Shown here: positions 1 to 6,701 of the stretch, one piece after another
Position numbering within the stretch: position 1 is the first letter of the stretch
Layout of the letters: each line of letters starts with the position of its first letter
Source: Ruminococcus sp. UBA4275
GTDB taxonomy: Bacteria; Bacillota; Clostridia; Oscillospirales; Ruminococcaceae
Direction of reading: 5' to 3'
Assembly: GCA_002395085.1 (NCBI GenBank)
Contig: DGVV01000176.1
Coordinates: 7,152 to 16,830, forward strand
DNA length: 9,679 bases
Notes under the pieces: generated by a model
Seen by the model: only the letters and a program-made list of their open reading frames with translations
Told to the model about the DNA's origin: nothing
Database searches by the model: none
Made by a program: the position numbers and the translations under genes

Positions 1-323
1 GCCGGATGAATATTTCCCCAGGTCTCCTTTATGCCATCAGTCACCTGTTCTGCAACTGTGCGCAGCTTCTCGATATTCATTCGATTGCCGAACATCTTCA
101 TACAGGCGCCTTCACCCAAGGCATAATCAAGCTGTTCCATGAGCTCATGCCCATAATCCTTCAAGAAAGCCAGCACCGTCTCCACATCTTCTCCGAATGG
201 ATACCGATTCTGATAATCCAGCGAAATATTCATAATGTTGCGGCAGGCCTCTATCACTTCCACATCGGCGAAATCCACCTCCGGAAACATGTGCTCTCTG
301 CCTTCCAGTCTGATTGTAATCAT
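1..323 (-). CDS. Probable tail assembly chaperone, partial (3' end outside window)
   Basis: An open frame runs from an ATG at 323 to the window edge (107 codons and part of another) with no stop, so only the N-terminal part is visible. The start is well supported: AAAGGAG lies about 10 bases upstream and overlaps the stop codon of the tail tube gene, leaving a 15-base gap. The protein starts MITIRLEGREHMF and is acidic and mostly helical in appearance, with no membrane segment. In siphophages the gene right after the tail tube gene normally encodes the tail assembly chaperone (lambda gpG equivalent), which coats the tape-measure protein during tail assembly. The small size and acidic helical character fit the short chaperones of Firmicutes phages (DUF6673-like, by impression only). 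The role is inferred mainly from position. A programmed frameshift into a gpGT-type extension would lie beyond the window and cannot be judged. Confidence 0.75.
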   Translation of the reverse strand, partial: MITIRLEGREHMFPEVDFADVEVIEACRNIMNISLDYQNRYPFGEDVETVLAFLKDYGHELMEQLDYALGEGACMKMFGNRMNIEKLRTVAEQVTDGIKETWGNIHP

Positions 324-338
324 GCGTCGACAACTCCT

Positions 339-839
339 TTACGATGCGGAATATGTAAACTCTTCCGGTGTGCCATTCGAAAACGCCTCGATCGAGATAT
401 CCGCTGTATTTCCGGAATCTCCGGAGCCATCAGATTTCACATTAAATGTCAGCGTTCCCTGCTCGCCATTTCCGGTCAAAACATTGAAGTAGATATACTT
501 TCGGACGACATCGTTTCCGGTACCGAATTTAATCGCATGCGAACAAGCCCAATCCTGGAACGCATCGCCGACAATGCGTTTGCCTGCGATCGAAAATGTA
601 CGCCGTGTGTCAATTCTGGTGGTGAATTTCCCTTCATACAAGTAATTGCTGTCCTCGGTTGACGCATCAATGGATGCGCCCAGTCCGCTGATATGTACGG
701 CTGCAACATCATAATCTGCCGCATTTTCAGCTTCACCAGTTGTGTCAACCGCCAGGATAAACGCGTTTGTTTTTGCCTCCCCTTTAAAGCTGCTCGATGG
801 TACAATGCCCGATGCTGTCAGCATTTCTGTGATTTTCAT
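339..839 (-). CDS. Phage major tail tube protein
   Basis: This 166-residue protein would form the hexameric rings of the siphophage tail tube through which DNA is ejected. It starts MKITEMLTASG and is rich in beta-strand-forming stretches, Gly, Ser and Thr, as tail tube proteins are. Its central part (about residues 85-115) contains an RRTFSIAGKRIVGDAFQDW-like segment that reads as a stretch of strands followed by a helix, and the C-terminus is a Gly/Ser/Asp-rich strand segment. Its length is typical of short tube proteins without an added Ig-like domain. The start codon overlaps the stop of the upstream completion gene as ATGA, and AAGGA lies about 10 bases upstream, so translation is probably coupled. 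Position (after the head-completion genes and before the chaperone-like gene) is the strongest evidence. The exact Pfam family could not be determined by eye. Confidence 0.8.
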   Translation of the reverse strand: MKITEMLTASGIVPSSSFKGEAKTNAFILAVDTTGEAENAADYDVAAVHISGLGASIDASTEDSNYLYEGKFTTRIDTRRTFSIAGKRIVGDAFQDWACSHAIKFGTGNDVVRKYIYFNVLTGNGEQGTLTFNVKSDGSGDSGNTADISIEAFSNGTPEEFTYSAS

Positions 840-1279
840 GATTTTAACATCCTTTCAGTGTAATCAATAGTTAAGGCGATACGGTACTCTGCCTTGCCAT
901 TTTCCGTTACAGTTACAACAGATCCTGCTGTGGTATCCGCCACGCCAAAGCAGTCAAATCCGTCGCCAAGCACAGGATAATTACGGCACAGATCCTGCTC
1001 ATAGACCCAGTGGCTGAAGGTCTCATACCAACTCAAATTGTCTGTATTCTGTTCGGCGTCATCCCCGTAGGGACACTCTCGGCATAAAAAGAACGTTCTC
1101 CTGCGCTGCCGTTCCAGCATGAAGGTAGACAGCGTCTCCGGCATGCCGTCAGCGAATATAGAAAACGAACCGATACCTGCGCCCAAATGATCTACATCGA
1201 TCCGCGTGTCGGTCAGCTCATCATACTGTCTCAGCCATCTGCGCACGGCCTCTACCATGCTCTGCTGCTGTGTTTTCAT
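836..1279 (-). CDS. Tail completion / minor capsid protein (Minor_capsid_3-like)
   Basis: This 147-residue protein starts MKTQQQSMVEAV. The frame is open further upstream, but the start at 1279 is preferred: it overlaps the previous stop as ATGA, and GGAGG lies 9 bases before it. The N-terminus is a helix, followed by strands (IDVDHLGAGIGSFSIFADG) and a basic RQRRRTFFL stretch. After that comes a DNLSWYETFSHWVYEQ segment and a C-terminal strand ending in the RIALTIDYTE region. This pattern (basic strand, then N..E.F..W, then a final Y-containing strand) is the one seen in tail-terminator/minor capsid proteins of A118-like phages (PF12691, Minor_capsid_3). Such proteins cap the tail end that joins the head. 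Family membership is by motif impression and gene order, so the generic role is surer than the family name. Confidence 0.72.
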   Translation of the reverse strand: MKTQQQSMVEAVRRWLRQYDELTDTRIDVDHLGAGIGSFSIFADGMPETLSTFMLERQRRRTFFLCRECPYGDDAEQNTDNLSWYETFSHWVYEQDLCRNYPVLGDGFDCFGVADTTAGSVVTVTENGKAEYRIALTIDYTERMLKS

Positions 1280-1698
1280 ACCTTCCGACCTCCGACAACC
1301 TTTGCAAACTCTGCGGTAATTTTCCCGCCGTCCTCGTCCCATGTGCGATCAACCCAGTGGTCACCGCGCGTGGGAGCTCCCGAATAGGTAAGTGCGGATC
1401 CCGTGTAATGCTTTGGTGCGGCTCCGCTCCAGAAGGTTCCCTTCCCGTCTGTGTAATTGGGACCCATGACCCTTCCTTCATACTGGTAATGTGCATATGC
1501 CGCCGGATACTTCAGCTGAACACCGCCGTCATTGGCGGTAATCTGCTTTCCGTTTTTAAGAGTACCGTCGCGCATAGGCACGCGTTTATCTGCATGCCTG
1601 GCGATCATCAGTGCTAGTTTTTTGACTGCCGCCTGATCCGGCCCCAGCCCATGCTTGCGCAAGATTTTCTTTGCATCAATGTTTGTTTTTACATTCAT
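1276..1698 (-). CDS. Minor capsid / head-tail joining protein (Minor_capsid_2, HK97 gp10-like)
   Basis: This 140-residue protein probably acts at the head-tail interface. It has a helical N-terminus with a VKKLALMIARHADKRVPM segment (about residues 25-42) and a DGTLKNG turn. A YAHYQYEGRVMGPNY stretch follows near residue 67, and the C-terminal part has GDHWVDR followed by an aromatic/acidic helix. The order 'PMRDGTLKNG ... YA.YQYEG ... HW..R.W' is characteristic of the Minor_capsid_2 (PF11114)/gp10-like family of SPP1- and A118-type phages. The start ATG overlaps the upstream stop by four bases (ATGA), and its own stop overlaps the next start in the same way, so the gene is locked into a translationally coupled string. 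A second ATG lies one base after the overlap but is out of frame. Confidence 0.82.
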   Translation of the reverse strand: MNVKTNIDAKKILRKHGLGPDQAAVKKLALMIARHADKRVPMRDGTLKNGKQITANDGGVQLKYPAAYAHYQYEGRVMGPNYTDGKGTFWSGAAPKHYTGSALTYSGAPTRGDHWVDRTWDEDGGKITAEFAKVVGGRKV

Positions 1699-2039
1699 TT
1701 CAGAATCACCGAGTAATTATCCATTTCACTGCCATACACGCTTGCAGTAATGCTCTCGATTTTCCTCCCGCCAAGAGGGAGCAGGACAGCTGCGGCAGAT
1801 CCAATGAACTCAGCCTGATCACAGCTTCCGGAAACAACATAATCACCTTCTGAGATTCGTGCGTCCCAGACGGCGGCACGCACAATCAACCGGGATTCCG
1901 GGGCGCTGGCTGCCGATTGTCCAGCGGCATTCATTCCGGTACTCCCGCGAAAATGGACCCCTTCCAGCAGGATAGGAGTCCATTTGTCACGATGATTTTC
2001 AACTGTCTTGTGGAAAACGGTTACTGTCTGATGAAACAT
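1695..2039 (-). CDS. Head closure / head-tail connector protein (Minor_capsid_1-like)
   Basis: This is a 114-residue, strand-rich protein. It starts with MFHQTVTVFHKT, then has a WTPILLEGVHFRGS segment. Its middle (RLIVRAAVWDARISEGDYVVSGSC) reads as a small beta-barrel of the SPP1 gp16 / Minor_capsid_1 kind, which closes the portal channel after DNA packaging and forms the docking surface for the tail. Its ATG shares one base with the upstream stop (TGATG), and a G-run about 9 bases upstream is only a modest ribosome site, so coupling to upstream translation is likely. Assignment rests on length, the beta-rich pattern 'vtvf.k......w....l.gv.' and position between the adaptor and the gp10-like gene. 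The exact family is not certain. Confidence 0.7.
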   Translation of the reverse strand: MFHQTVTVFHKTVENHRDKWTPILLEGVHFRGSTGMNAAGQSAASAPESRLIVRAAVWDARISEGDYVVSGSCDQAEFIGSAAAVLLPLGGRKIESITASVYGSEMDNYSVILK

Positions 2040-2371
2040 CAGTCATACCCCCGATAGAGCAGATCTGTATGTCCGAGCCACTGATGAATGATGTCTTTTG
2101 CAGCGGAATGAATATCGTTTGATCCACCTTCAGTGGAAAAACTCCTGCTCCAATTATCAACTGATTCACTCGAGGGTAACCTGCCCCCATTTTGATCCAA
2201 CTTTATTTTGAATCCCGCGAGCTCATCAAAGCAAGATACCAGCTCCTCGTCGTGAATATCATCTGCCTCGACTCTGTTGAAAGTATAACGGCAGAGCTGA
2301 GCCCATGCCCAGCTCATTGCCGCAGTATCCGTTGCTTTACAAACCTCGCTCAGGCCGGTAAGGCTTGCCAT
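2039..2371 (-). CDS. Head-tail adaptor (connector) protein, probable
   Basis: This 110-residue protein follows the major capsid gene directly, where SPP1-like phages carry the adaptor that binds under the portal (SPP1 gp15 / HK97 gp6 role). It looks mostly helical. An N-terminal helix contains SEVCKATDTAAMSWAWAQLC, a second helix contains DDIHDEELVSCFDELAGF, and a C-terminal helix runs from SNDIHSAAKDIIHQWLG to the end. A Gly/Ser-rich loop lies at about residues 62-84. An all-helical, ~100-residue protein is what the adaptor family looks like, but no diagnostic motif was recognised, so the function is inferred from position. Its ATG shares one base with the capsid gene's TGA (TGATG). Confidence 0.62.
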   Translation of the reverse strand: MASLTGLSEVCKATDTAAMSWAWAQLCRYTFNRVEADDIHDEELVSCFDELAGFKIKLDQNGGRLPSSESVDNWSRSFSTEGGSNDIHSAAKDIIHQWLGHTDLLYRGYD

Positions 2372-3234
2372 CAGGCAGTACCCTTGTGAACACGAACAAG
2401 GACATTGTTGCGGACACGATATCCTGTGTTCTGTTCAACCTGTGCCTTGCAGCCGTTGAAATTTTCAGAGTCTACGATGCGCGCCATATCAATGTTTGAT
2501 ACGACAGACAGCGTCTCGTGATTGTAGATGATGAAGTCAACACCGGCCAAGTCAACGGTTTTCAGCGTGCCGGTATGATCGTAGTACTTCGCCGCTGTGG
2601 ATGCCAGTGCATTCGCCTCGATCCATGTCATACCCAGATAGCCTCCAACATTGCCGGTGCTGCGAATGCGATCATTTGTGTTGGGCGTGAAATCCTTTCC
2701 GGCTGCCTGGAGCACACATGCGTAGAATGCAGGGGAGCACATAACGACATCAGCAGTTCCCTTCGCTTCAACGATCTCCTGACGCGCAGCGATTACCTGC
2801 TTAATACAGTTATCAGCGTCAGACTTTGAGGAGTCCTTTGCTGCCGTGCCTTCCTGTGCCAGGCACGCCAGACCTGCAACCCCCCAGCCTTCGCGGACTT
2901 CTGCCTGTGCCGCCGCAAGCTGCGTGTCCTTCAAATCAGCTGCAACGGCTGCCGCCTGAACGTTATAGATCTTCTTGGACTTCTGGAAACAGTTGTTCAG
3001 CAGGATCTGAATCAGCTCATCCTGCGTTTCCTCATCCGTAAAGTCCGTACCGGGGGTTACCGGTGTTGCAGCTGTCGTGGACAGCTTGTGTACATAGATG
3101 CCGCCTGCCGGCCCCTTGGTATAGTCATCTGTACAGGTTACACCCGGGACCAGCACAGATCCGTAATACAGATTTGCCTCCAACTTGTCAGCGTAGGTCT
3201 CGTCCACATGCTGCGCGTTATACATAATTGCCAT
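2371..3234 (-). CDS. Major capsid protein (HK97 fold)
   Basis: This 287-residue protein is the main shell protein of the icosahedral head. It begins MAIMYNAQHVDETYADKLEANLYYG, an N-terminal arm typical of A118/SPP1-like capsid proteins. The central part has a helix with KKIYNVQAAAVAADL and another with IKQVIAARQEIVEA, followed by VVMCSPAFYACVLQAAG, as in the P-domain spine-helix region. The C-terminus holds the strand-rich A-domain/E-loop-like parts (VGGYLGMTWIEANALAS, VDFIIYNHETLSVVSNID) and ends with NTGYRVRNNVLVRVHKGTA. There is no N-terminal delta domain or prohead protease gene nearby, consistent with assembly on the separate scaffold encoded just upstream. The start at 3234 has TGAGGA about 7 bases before it. 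The gap to the scaffold stop is 9 bases. No insertion of a decoration domain is apparent. Confidence 0.88.
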   Translation of the reverse strand: MAIMYNAQHVDETYADKLEANLYYGSVLVPGVTCTDDYTKGPAGGIYVHKLSTTAATPVTPGTDFTDEETQDELIQILLNNCFQKSKKIYNVQAAAVAADLKDTQLAAAQAEVREGWGVAGLACLAQEGTAAKDSSKSDADNCIKQVIAARQEIVEAKGTADVVMCSPAFYACVLQAAGKDFTPNTNDRIRSTGNVGGYLGMTWIEANALASTAAKYYDHTGTLKTVDLAGVDFIIYNHETLSVVSNIDMARIVDSENFNGCKAQVEQNTGYRVRNNVLVRVHKGTA

Positions 3235-3243
3235 AATTTATCC

Positions 3244-3804
3244 TCACTTTCCACGATAGAACGGGTTGTTCTTATATCTTTCGTTTACACGGTCCTGATC
3301 TGTGCCGGTCTGCCTCTGATTGCCAAGGGGGCCGCCAAAATACGGCTTGCCGCCGTTGTCTTTGAACAAATACGGTTTATCCTTCCGCAGCTGCTCCAGC
3401 TGTTCCTGAATGCCGGTCACATTGTCGCCTTCGATCTTGACGTCATCCGTCTTAATCAGCAGTCTGACCACATCCGGATCTACGGTGTCTGCCGCATTCA
3501 CTGCTGTGCGGATTGCATAATCCGTCACAACACCGGCAACCCTTGCGTCAGCATCGCTTCCCGCCTGATTCAGCTTTGTCTGCCACTCCGGATCATAGTC
3601 CTTCAGCTTTCCGTTTGCGTCATCGAGTTCGCGCTGCAGCTCATCATGAGCCGCCTGTGTGACATAGCCGCCGGCTGACAGATTGACCAGCTGCAGCCCC
3701 TCTGCAGCGTCAATCGCAGATTCCAGCTCCGCGTATGTCATCGCCCTCGGCGCTTCACCTTCCGCAGGTGTGCCGAACAGGCTTTCCAGAAATTCATATG
3801 GCAT
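3244..3804 (-). CDS. Capsid scaffolding protein (gp20-like)
   Basis: This 186-residue, charged protein is expected to form the internal scaffold on which the procapsid assembles and to leave before or during packaging. An acidic N-terminus (MPYEFLESLFG) is followed by a coiled-coil-like stretch at about residues 48-80 (QAAHDELQRELDDANGKLKDY). A helical segment AIRTAVNAADTVDPDVVRLL comes next, then the EQLEQLRKDKPYLF motif near residue 135. The last motif, and the 'TAV.AA...D...V..L.K.DD' pattern before it, are typical of Phage_GP20 (PF06810) scaffolds. The start at 3804 has a perfect AAAGGAGG 8 bases upstream. Its placement just before the major capsid gene is standard. The C-terminal 30 residues are Gly/Asn/Arg-rich and probably disordered or shell-binding. 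A terminator-like hairpin lies between this gene and the one upstream. Confidence 0.85.
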   Translation of the reverse strand: MPYEFLESLFGTPAEGEAPRAMTYAELESAIDAAEGLQLVNLSAGGYVTQAAHDELQRELDDANGKLKDYDPEWQTKLNQAGSDADARVAGVVTDYAIRTAVNAADTVDPDVVRLLIKTDDVKIEGDNVTGIQEQLEQLRKDKPYLFKDNGGKPYFGGPLGNQRQTGTDQDRVNERYKNNPFYRGK

Positions 3805-3867
3805 GCTATCTGCCTCCTTTGAATAGATTTCGAGCCTTTTACCGCCTTGCTCAGGGCATAAAAAAGG

Positions 3868-3919
3868 CTATTGGTTTACTGCAACGCTGATTCTGCGTCC
3901 GTTTTATGCAATAGCCTTG
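3868..3919 (-). terminator. Intrinsic terminator with structured loop after the 50-codon gene
   Basis: On the minus strand a perfect 10-base inverted repeat, AAGGCTATTG...CAATAGCCTT, is followed directly by TTTT, the layout of a rho-independent terminator. The loop between the arms is long (about 35 bases) but has its own small hairpin (ACGC...GCGT around a 7-base loop). The whole folds as a stem, an internal loop and a terminal stem-loop. It lies about 20 bases after the stop of the small gene and about 65 bases before the scaffold start. It would end the small gene's own transcript, and would also be met by late-operon transcripts. An alternative is a regulatory RNA element for the capsid genes. 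Confidence 0.6.
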
Positions 3920-3938
3920 TTATTCAATTATTGATCTA

Positions 3939-4091
3939 TTATTCAACAATTTCAAACTCATCGGGTGAAAACAGATAATCTTCCTCGGTATCGTCAACGA
4001 TTCGATACCATCCATTTTCAACACTAATAACATCGTATTCCTTTCCATTTGTTAGAGAAACATCAGATTTTCCTTTGTATTTAATCTTCAT
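3939..4091 (-). CDS. Small 50-residue phage accessory protein (SH3-like family), moron candidate
   Basis: This short gene encodes a 50-residue acidic protein starting MKIKYKGKSDVSLTNGKEYD and ending DEFEIVE, then TAA. An AGAGG ribosome site lies about 7 bases before the ATG. The pattern 'MK.KY.G.SD...L.NGK.YDV.S.E.GWYRIVDD..EDYLF....FEIVE' is one I recognise from many short, mostly uncharacterised proteins of Firmicutes genomes and prophages, with a predicted small beta-barrel. No function is known to me. The gene is clearly AT-richer than its neighbours (by hand count 25-42% GC over nearby 60-base blocks, against about 58% just upstream). It has its own promoter and terminator (separate entries). 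It interrupts the usual minor head protein to scaffold order, so a structural role is unlikely; expression from the lysogen is more probable. Confidence 0.82.
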   Translation of the reverse strand: MKIKYKGKSDVSLTNGKEYDVISVENGWYRIVDDTEEDYLFSPDEFEIVE

Positions 4092-4109
4092 TGAAAAACC
4101 TCTTAACCT

Positions 4110-5291
4110 TCATTTCAACTCTTTCTCCATCCGCTTCATACCAGGTTCAATTTTTATTATACCATCCTTGCCATGTGTTGCAACAATTTGTTCTCTGCTG
4201 CCTTGCCTCTTTAACCCTGTCTGACGGATGAAGTCCGTCTGCCGTTCCTGCCAGCTGCGTATCTTTGCGGAACTTTCCGCGGAGTCCAGCTGGGCGGCTT
4301 GCATGGCAATATTCTCGCGTTTCCATCGTCTGATCTGTCGCTCATGGTATCGCTGCATCTGCTGGGCTTCGTATAGGCTCATGCTTTTGCCGTTGTACGT
4401 CACAGCATCCGGTCTGGTGTATTCCTCCAGTTCTGTCTTTGAATAAGCACCGCTTTCACCCGGAAAGAACGGAAAAAAACCATGCCGGCAGTTTGCGCCG
4501 CACAACCCCGTAACGGTGCCGTATCCGGTGGCCTCATCCAGTTTTTTATATCCTCTGGATTTGCCGGACAGGGAATAGACTTTCCCCTGCCATTCAGCAT
4601 GTGAGGGGCGGGCACCGGCATGTGCTGTGACTTCCACAAGGTCAGTTCCCATTTCCTTCGCAAACTGCAGCTGAACCTTCGCAGCTGTTTGATTGACGCC
4701 TGTTCGAACGGTCATTCGCACAACCGTATCGATACTCAGCGTCCTGCCGGATTCATATGCTGCAGCGTTCAGACCTGACGCAGACAGGCGCCTGATGGCT
4801 GATCTTACAGCCTGATCAGAAGACATTGATCCGGAAGACACAGCCAGCCACGCTGTGTCGAGCTGCCTTATAAACTGACTTGATCCCACTTGCGCTGTCG
4901 TGCGGGTCAGATTCCTGAAGCTTCCTAAAGTCTGGCGATAACCTGCTGCAAGCAGATTCTGTATGTATTCAGAGGCCTGGGCGGGTACACTTTTGCCGTT
5001 ACGGCGGTATATCTCCGCATCACTGCGAAGAGCCTGCATGCCTGCCTCCTGCATCAGCTTCTTTAGCTCTCTTTGCGTTCTTCCTGTACGCTTGGCCAGC
5101 TCATTTACAATGTACTGCTGTGTTGCCCCCATTTCAGCAAGAACCTGACGCTGGTAGTCTGCTGCAGGTATGTAATAGTCATATGCTGAAATACGTCGCG
5201 CCATATCGGCAAGGATAGCATCTTCGACTTCCTCATACAGTTTAATCAGGCCTTCTCCGCAGTTATCCAGCCAGCTCGGCTGCAGGCCCAT
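4110..5291 (-). CDS. Minor head protein (Phage_min_cap2 family)
   Basis: This 393-residue protein belongs with the portal-adjacent minor head proteins of A118/SPP1-type phages (PF06152), thought to sit inside the head near the portal and to be involved in assembly or ejection. The N-terminal half is helical (EVEDAILADMARRIS; later ELAKRTGRTQRELKKLMQEAG). The family signature is in the middle: a VVRMTVRTGVNQTAAK helix near residues 190-205, HAGARPSHAEWQGKVYSL at about 224-241, and GLCGANCRHGFFPFFPG at about 262-278. These conserved His and Cys residues suggest a metal-binding or structural site. A long helical, coiled-coil-like stretch follows (ERQIRRWKRENIAMQAAQ). The start shares a base with the portal stop (TAATG), with GGAGG 9 bases upstream. 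The last 30 or so codons lie in AT-rich DNA that also carries a promoter, so the C-terminus may have been replaced by an insertion. Confidence 0.87.
   Translation of the reverse strand: MGLQPSWLDNCGEGLIKLYEEVEDAILADMARRISAYDYYIPAADYQRQVLAEMGATQQYIVNELAKRTGRTQRELKKLMQEAGMQALRSDAEIYRRNGKSVPAQASEYIQNLLAAGYRQTLGSFRNLTRTTAQVGSSQFIRQLDTAWLAVSSGSMSSDQAVRSAIRRLSASGLNAAAYESGRTLSIDTVVRMTVRTGVNQTAAKVQLQFAKEMGTDLVEVTAHAGARPSHAEWQGKVYSLSGKSRGYKKLDEATGYGTVTGLCGANCRHGFFPFFPGESGAYSKTELEEYTRPDAVTYNGKSMSLYEAQQMQRYHERQIRRWKRENIAMQAAQLDSAESSAKIRSWQERQTDFIRQTGLKRQGSREQIVATHGKDGIIKIEPGMKRMEKELK
4156..4183 (-). promoter_or_regulatory. Extended -10 promoter inside the 3' end of the minor head gene
   Basis: Reading the minus strand, TTGCAA (4183-4178, a moderate -35) is followed after 16 bases by a perfect TATAAT (4161-4156), which is preceded by TGG, giving the extended -10 form TGnTATAAT. 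Transcription would start near 4149 and give a leader of roughly 58 bases before the small gene's ATG at 4091. It lies within the coding sequence of the minor head protein (the codons for its GIIK residues). It is a vegetative sigma-factor-type promoter, so it could work in the lysogen without phage late functions. Not verified experimentally. Confidence 0.68.
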
Positions 5292-6700
5292 TACGCACCG
5301 CCTCCAAGCAGATCAACAAATTCGTCGTTGTTCTCTGCTTTTGGAATATATTCGGACAAGGCAGTATCTTCATCTACACCGAAGTACCATGAAATCAGTT
5401 TCTCGGGCTTCAGATAACCGGCCTGTGCCATAGCGAAACGACGGCTGTACTCCTGTGCGGTATCCTCAAACACAGAGTCTCCGAATGATACAGCGGGCTC
5501 AATCTCACCTGTTGGCGCGAGTCCATACAGATCCCCCAGCACATTGCATGCTTCAATCAGATCCAGCATACCGGGTAAAATCCCCTGCTGCTGAATTGCA
5601 TTGCAGGTGTTGTATGTCGTCCGGTCATCGCTGATAACCTGTGTCGCTGTCACAGCTCCGGTACGGTCATCAATTGCCAAGGTGCCGGGTGAAAGACAAC
5701 ATTGGTTCTCGATCATAGCCAGTGTTGTTTTCAATCCTTTTCGATAATCCTCGGATCTGATCTGCGGCGTATAATCATCAAACGGCTTATTCTGCTCGTC
5801 CGGATCCACTACAATGTAAGCATCCGTGCTGATATCGCTGTATGTCAGCCCCACGATCCCGCCCGGCATGCCATCCCGTTTCGATTTCGGGCGGATAGCG
5901 CTTCGTTCTACAATCCGTTTTCGCTTTGCACTGTGAAACTCATACAGGAATTCTCGGTACAATATATCAAACTCTTTCATATTGTCCAACGCATTCGCGT
6001 ACAAGCTGATCGGGATATGCGATGTGTCATCAACGGTATTGACAAAAGGCATCTTGATTATTCCGAAGAGCGGACCAGACACATTATGCACCGTGAATTC
6101 TGGCTGAATATCAGCCCACTTATCAACGCGCGCCAGCGGAATCTCTGCCGACAGCGTGTCTCCTCTATTCCGGTATGCCTTATTTGATATACACAAAACA
6201 CCGTCTTTGAAATCAAACGACTCGATCCGGAGAAAATTTCCTTCCTTGCTATCCAGGTAATCGCAGAAGAAACCGGCGGTCACCTTTCCATCCGCGCCGA
6301 TCCTTGTCGGGAAGAAGCGCCCCGCCTGCACGAAATCAAAACAAATCGTATTTGAAAAGGAATCAAGATACGGACGGATGACAAGCTCGCCGCCCGCTGC
6401 AGCGAGCTGCACAGCACGCTGTATCTGCATCTGCGCTGGCTTGACCGCATTCGCCAGCCATTCTGCGCGTGACCCTACGCCACAGCTGATAACCATTTCT
6501 GTTGTAGCAAGCGTGCTGATGTAATTGGTTATCATTGCCGGCAGTCCGGAGAGCTGTTTTGTTTTATCCGCCCATCCTGGAACAAAGTAAAACGCATTCA
6601 GACAATCTTGAATGGAGCGTGCAACAACCGGAGATATTTCAACATCATTCCAGATTCCAGCCATGGTTCCCTTTTTCATCAGTTTGTCAAACAGCCACAT
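5291..6700 (-). CDS. Portal protein (SPP1 gp6-like)
   Basis: This 469-residue protein would form the dodecameric ring at one vertex of the head, through which terminase pumps DNA and to which the connector proteins attach. The sequence reads as a Phage_prot_Gp6-type portal (PF05133). After an N-terminal helix (VARSIQDCLNAFYFVPGW) comes a beta-rich wing with GGELVIRPYLDS and FFPTRIGADGKV near residues 103-140. The core then has FEDTAQEYSRRFAMAQAGYLKPEKLISWYFGV near residue 410, a helix-loop typical of the family's C-terminal part. The segment LKTTLAMIENQCCLSPGTLAIDD...GAVTATQVISDD is the expected tunnel-helix region. The start at 6700 has AAAGGGG 7 bases upstream and lies one base after the terminase stop. 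The length is slightly below the ~500 residues of SPP1 portals but normal for A118-like ones. Confidence 0.9.
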   Translation of the reverse strand: MWLFDKLMKKGTMAGIWNDVEISPVVARSIQDCLNAFYFVPGWADKTKQLSGLPAMITNYISTLATTEMVISCGVGSRAEWLANAVKPAQMQIQRAVQLAAAGGELVIRPYLDSFSNTICFDFVQAGRFFPTRIGADGKVTAGFFCDYLDSKEGNFLRIESFDFKDGVLCISNKAYRNRGDTLSAEIPLARVDKWADIQPEFTVHNVSGPLFGIIKMPFVNTVDDTSHIPISLYANALDNMKEFDILYREFLYEFHSAKRKRIVERSAIRPKSKRDGMPGGIVGLTYSDISTDAYIVVDPDEQNKPFDDYTPQIRSEDYRKGLKTTLAMIENQCCLSPGTLAIDDRTGAVTATQVISDDRTTYNTCNAIQQQGILPGMLDLIEACNVLGDLYGLAPTGEIEPAVSFGDSVFEDTAQEYSRRFAMAQAGYLKPEKLISWYFGVDEDTALSEYIPKAENNDEFVDLLGGGA

Positions 6701-6701
6701 A

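Noticed and set aside
6..662. Long plus-strand open frame opposite the tail genes, and similar plus-strand frames opposite the capsid, scaffold, portal and terminase genes
   Set aside because: All lie opposite well-supported minus-strand genes, lack sensible ribosome sites and have low-complexity or unrecognisable translations, so they are shadows.
1280..1342. Upstream extension of the tail completion gene to 1342
   Set aside because: The added 21 residues (Arg/Gly-rich) overlap the previous gene deeply. The ATGA overlap and GGAGG site at 1279 give a much better start.
4091..4113. A ten-codon frame starting at the ATGA overlap after the minor head gene
   Set aside because: It is too short, has no recognisable product, and overlaps the ribosome site of the 50-codon gene. 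It is at most a coupling leader.
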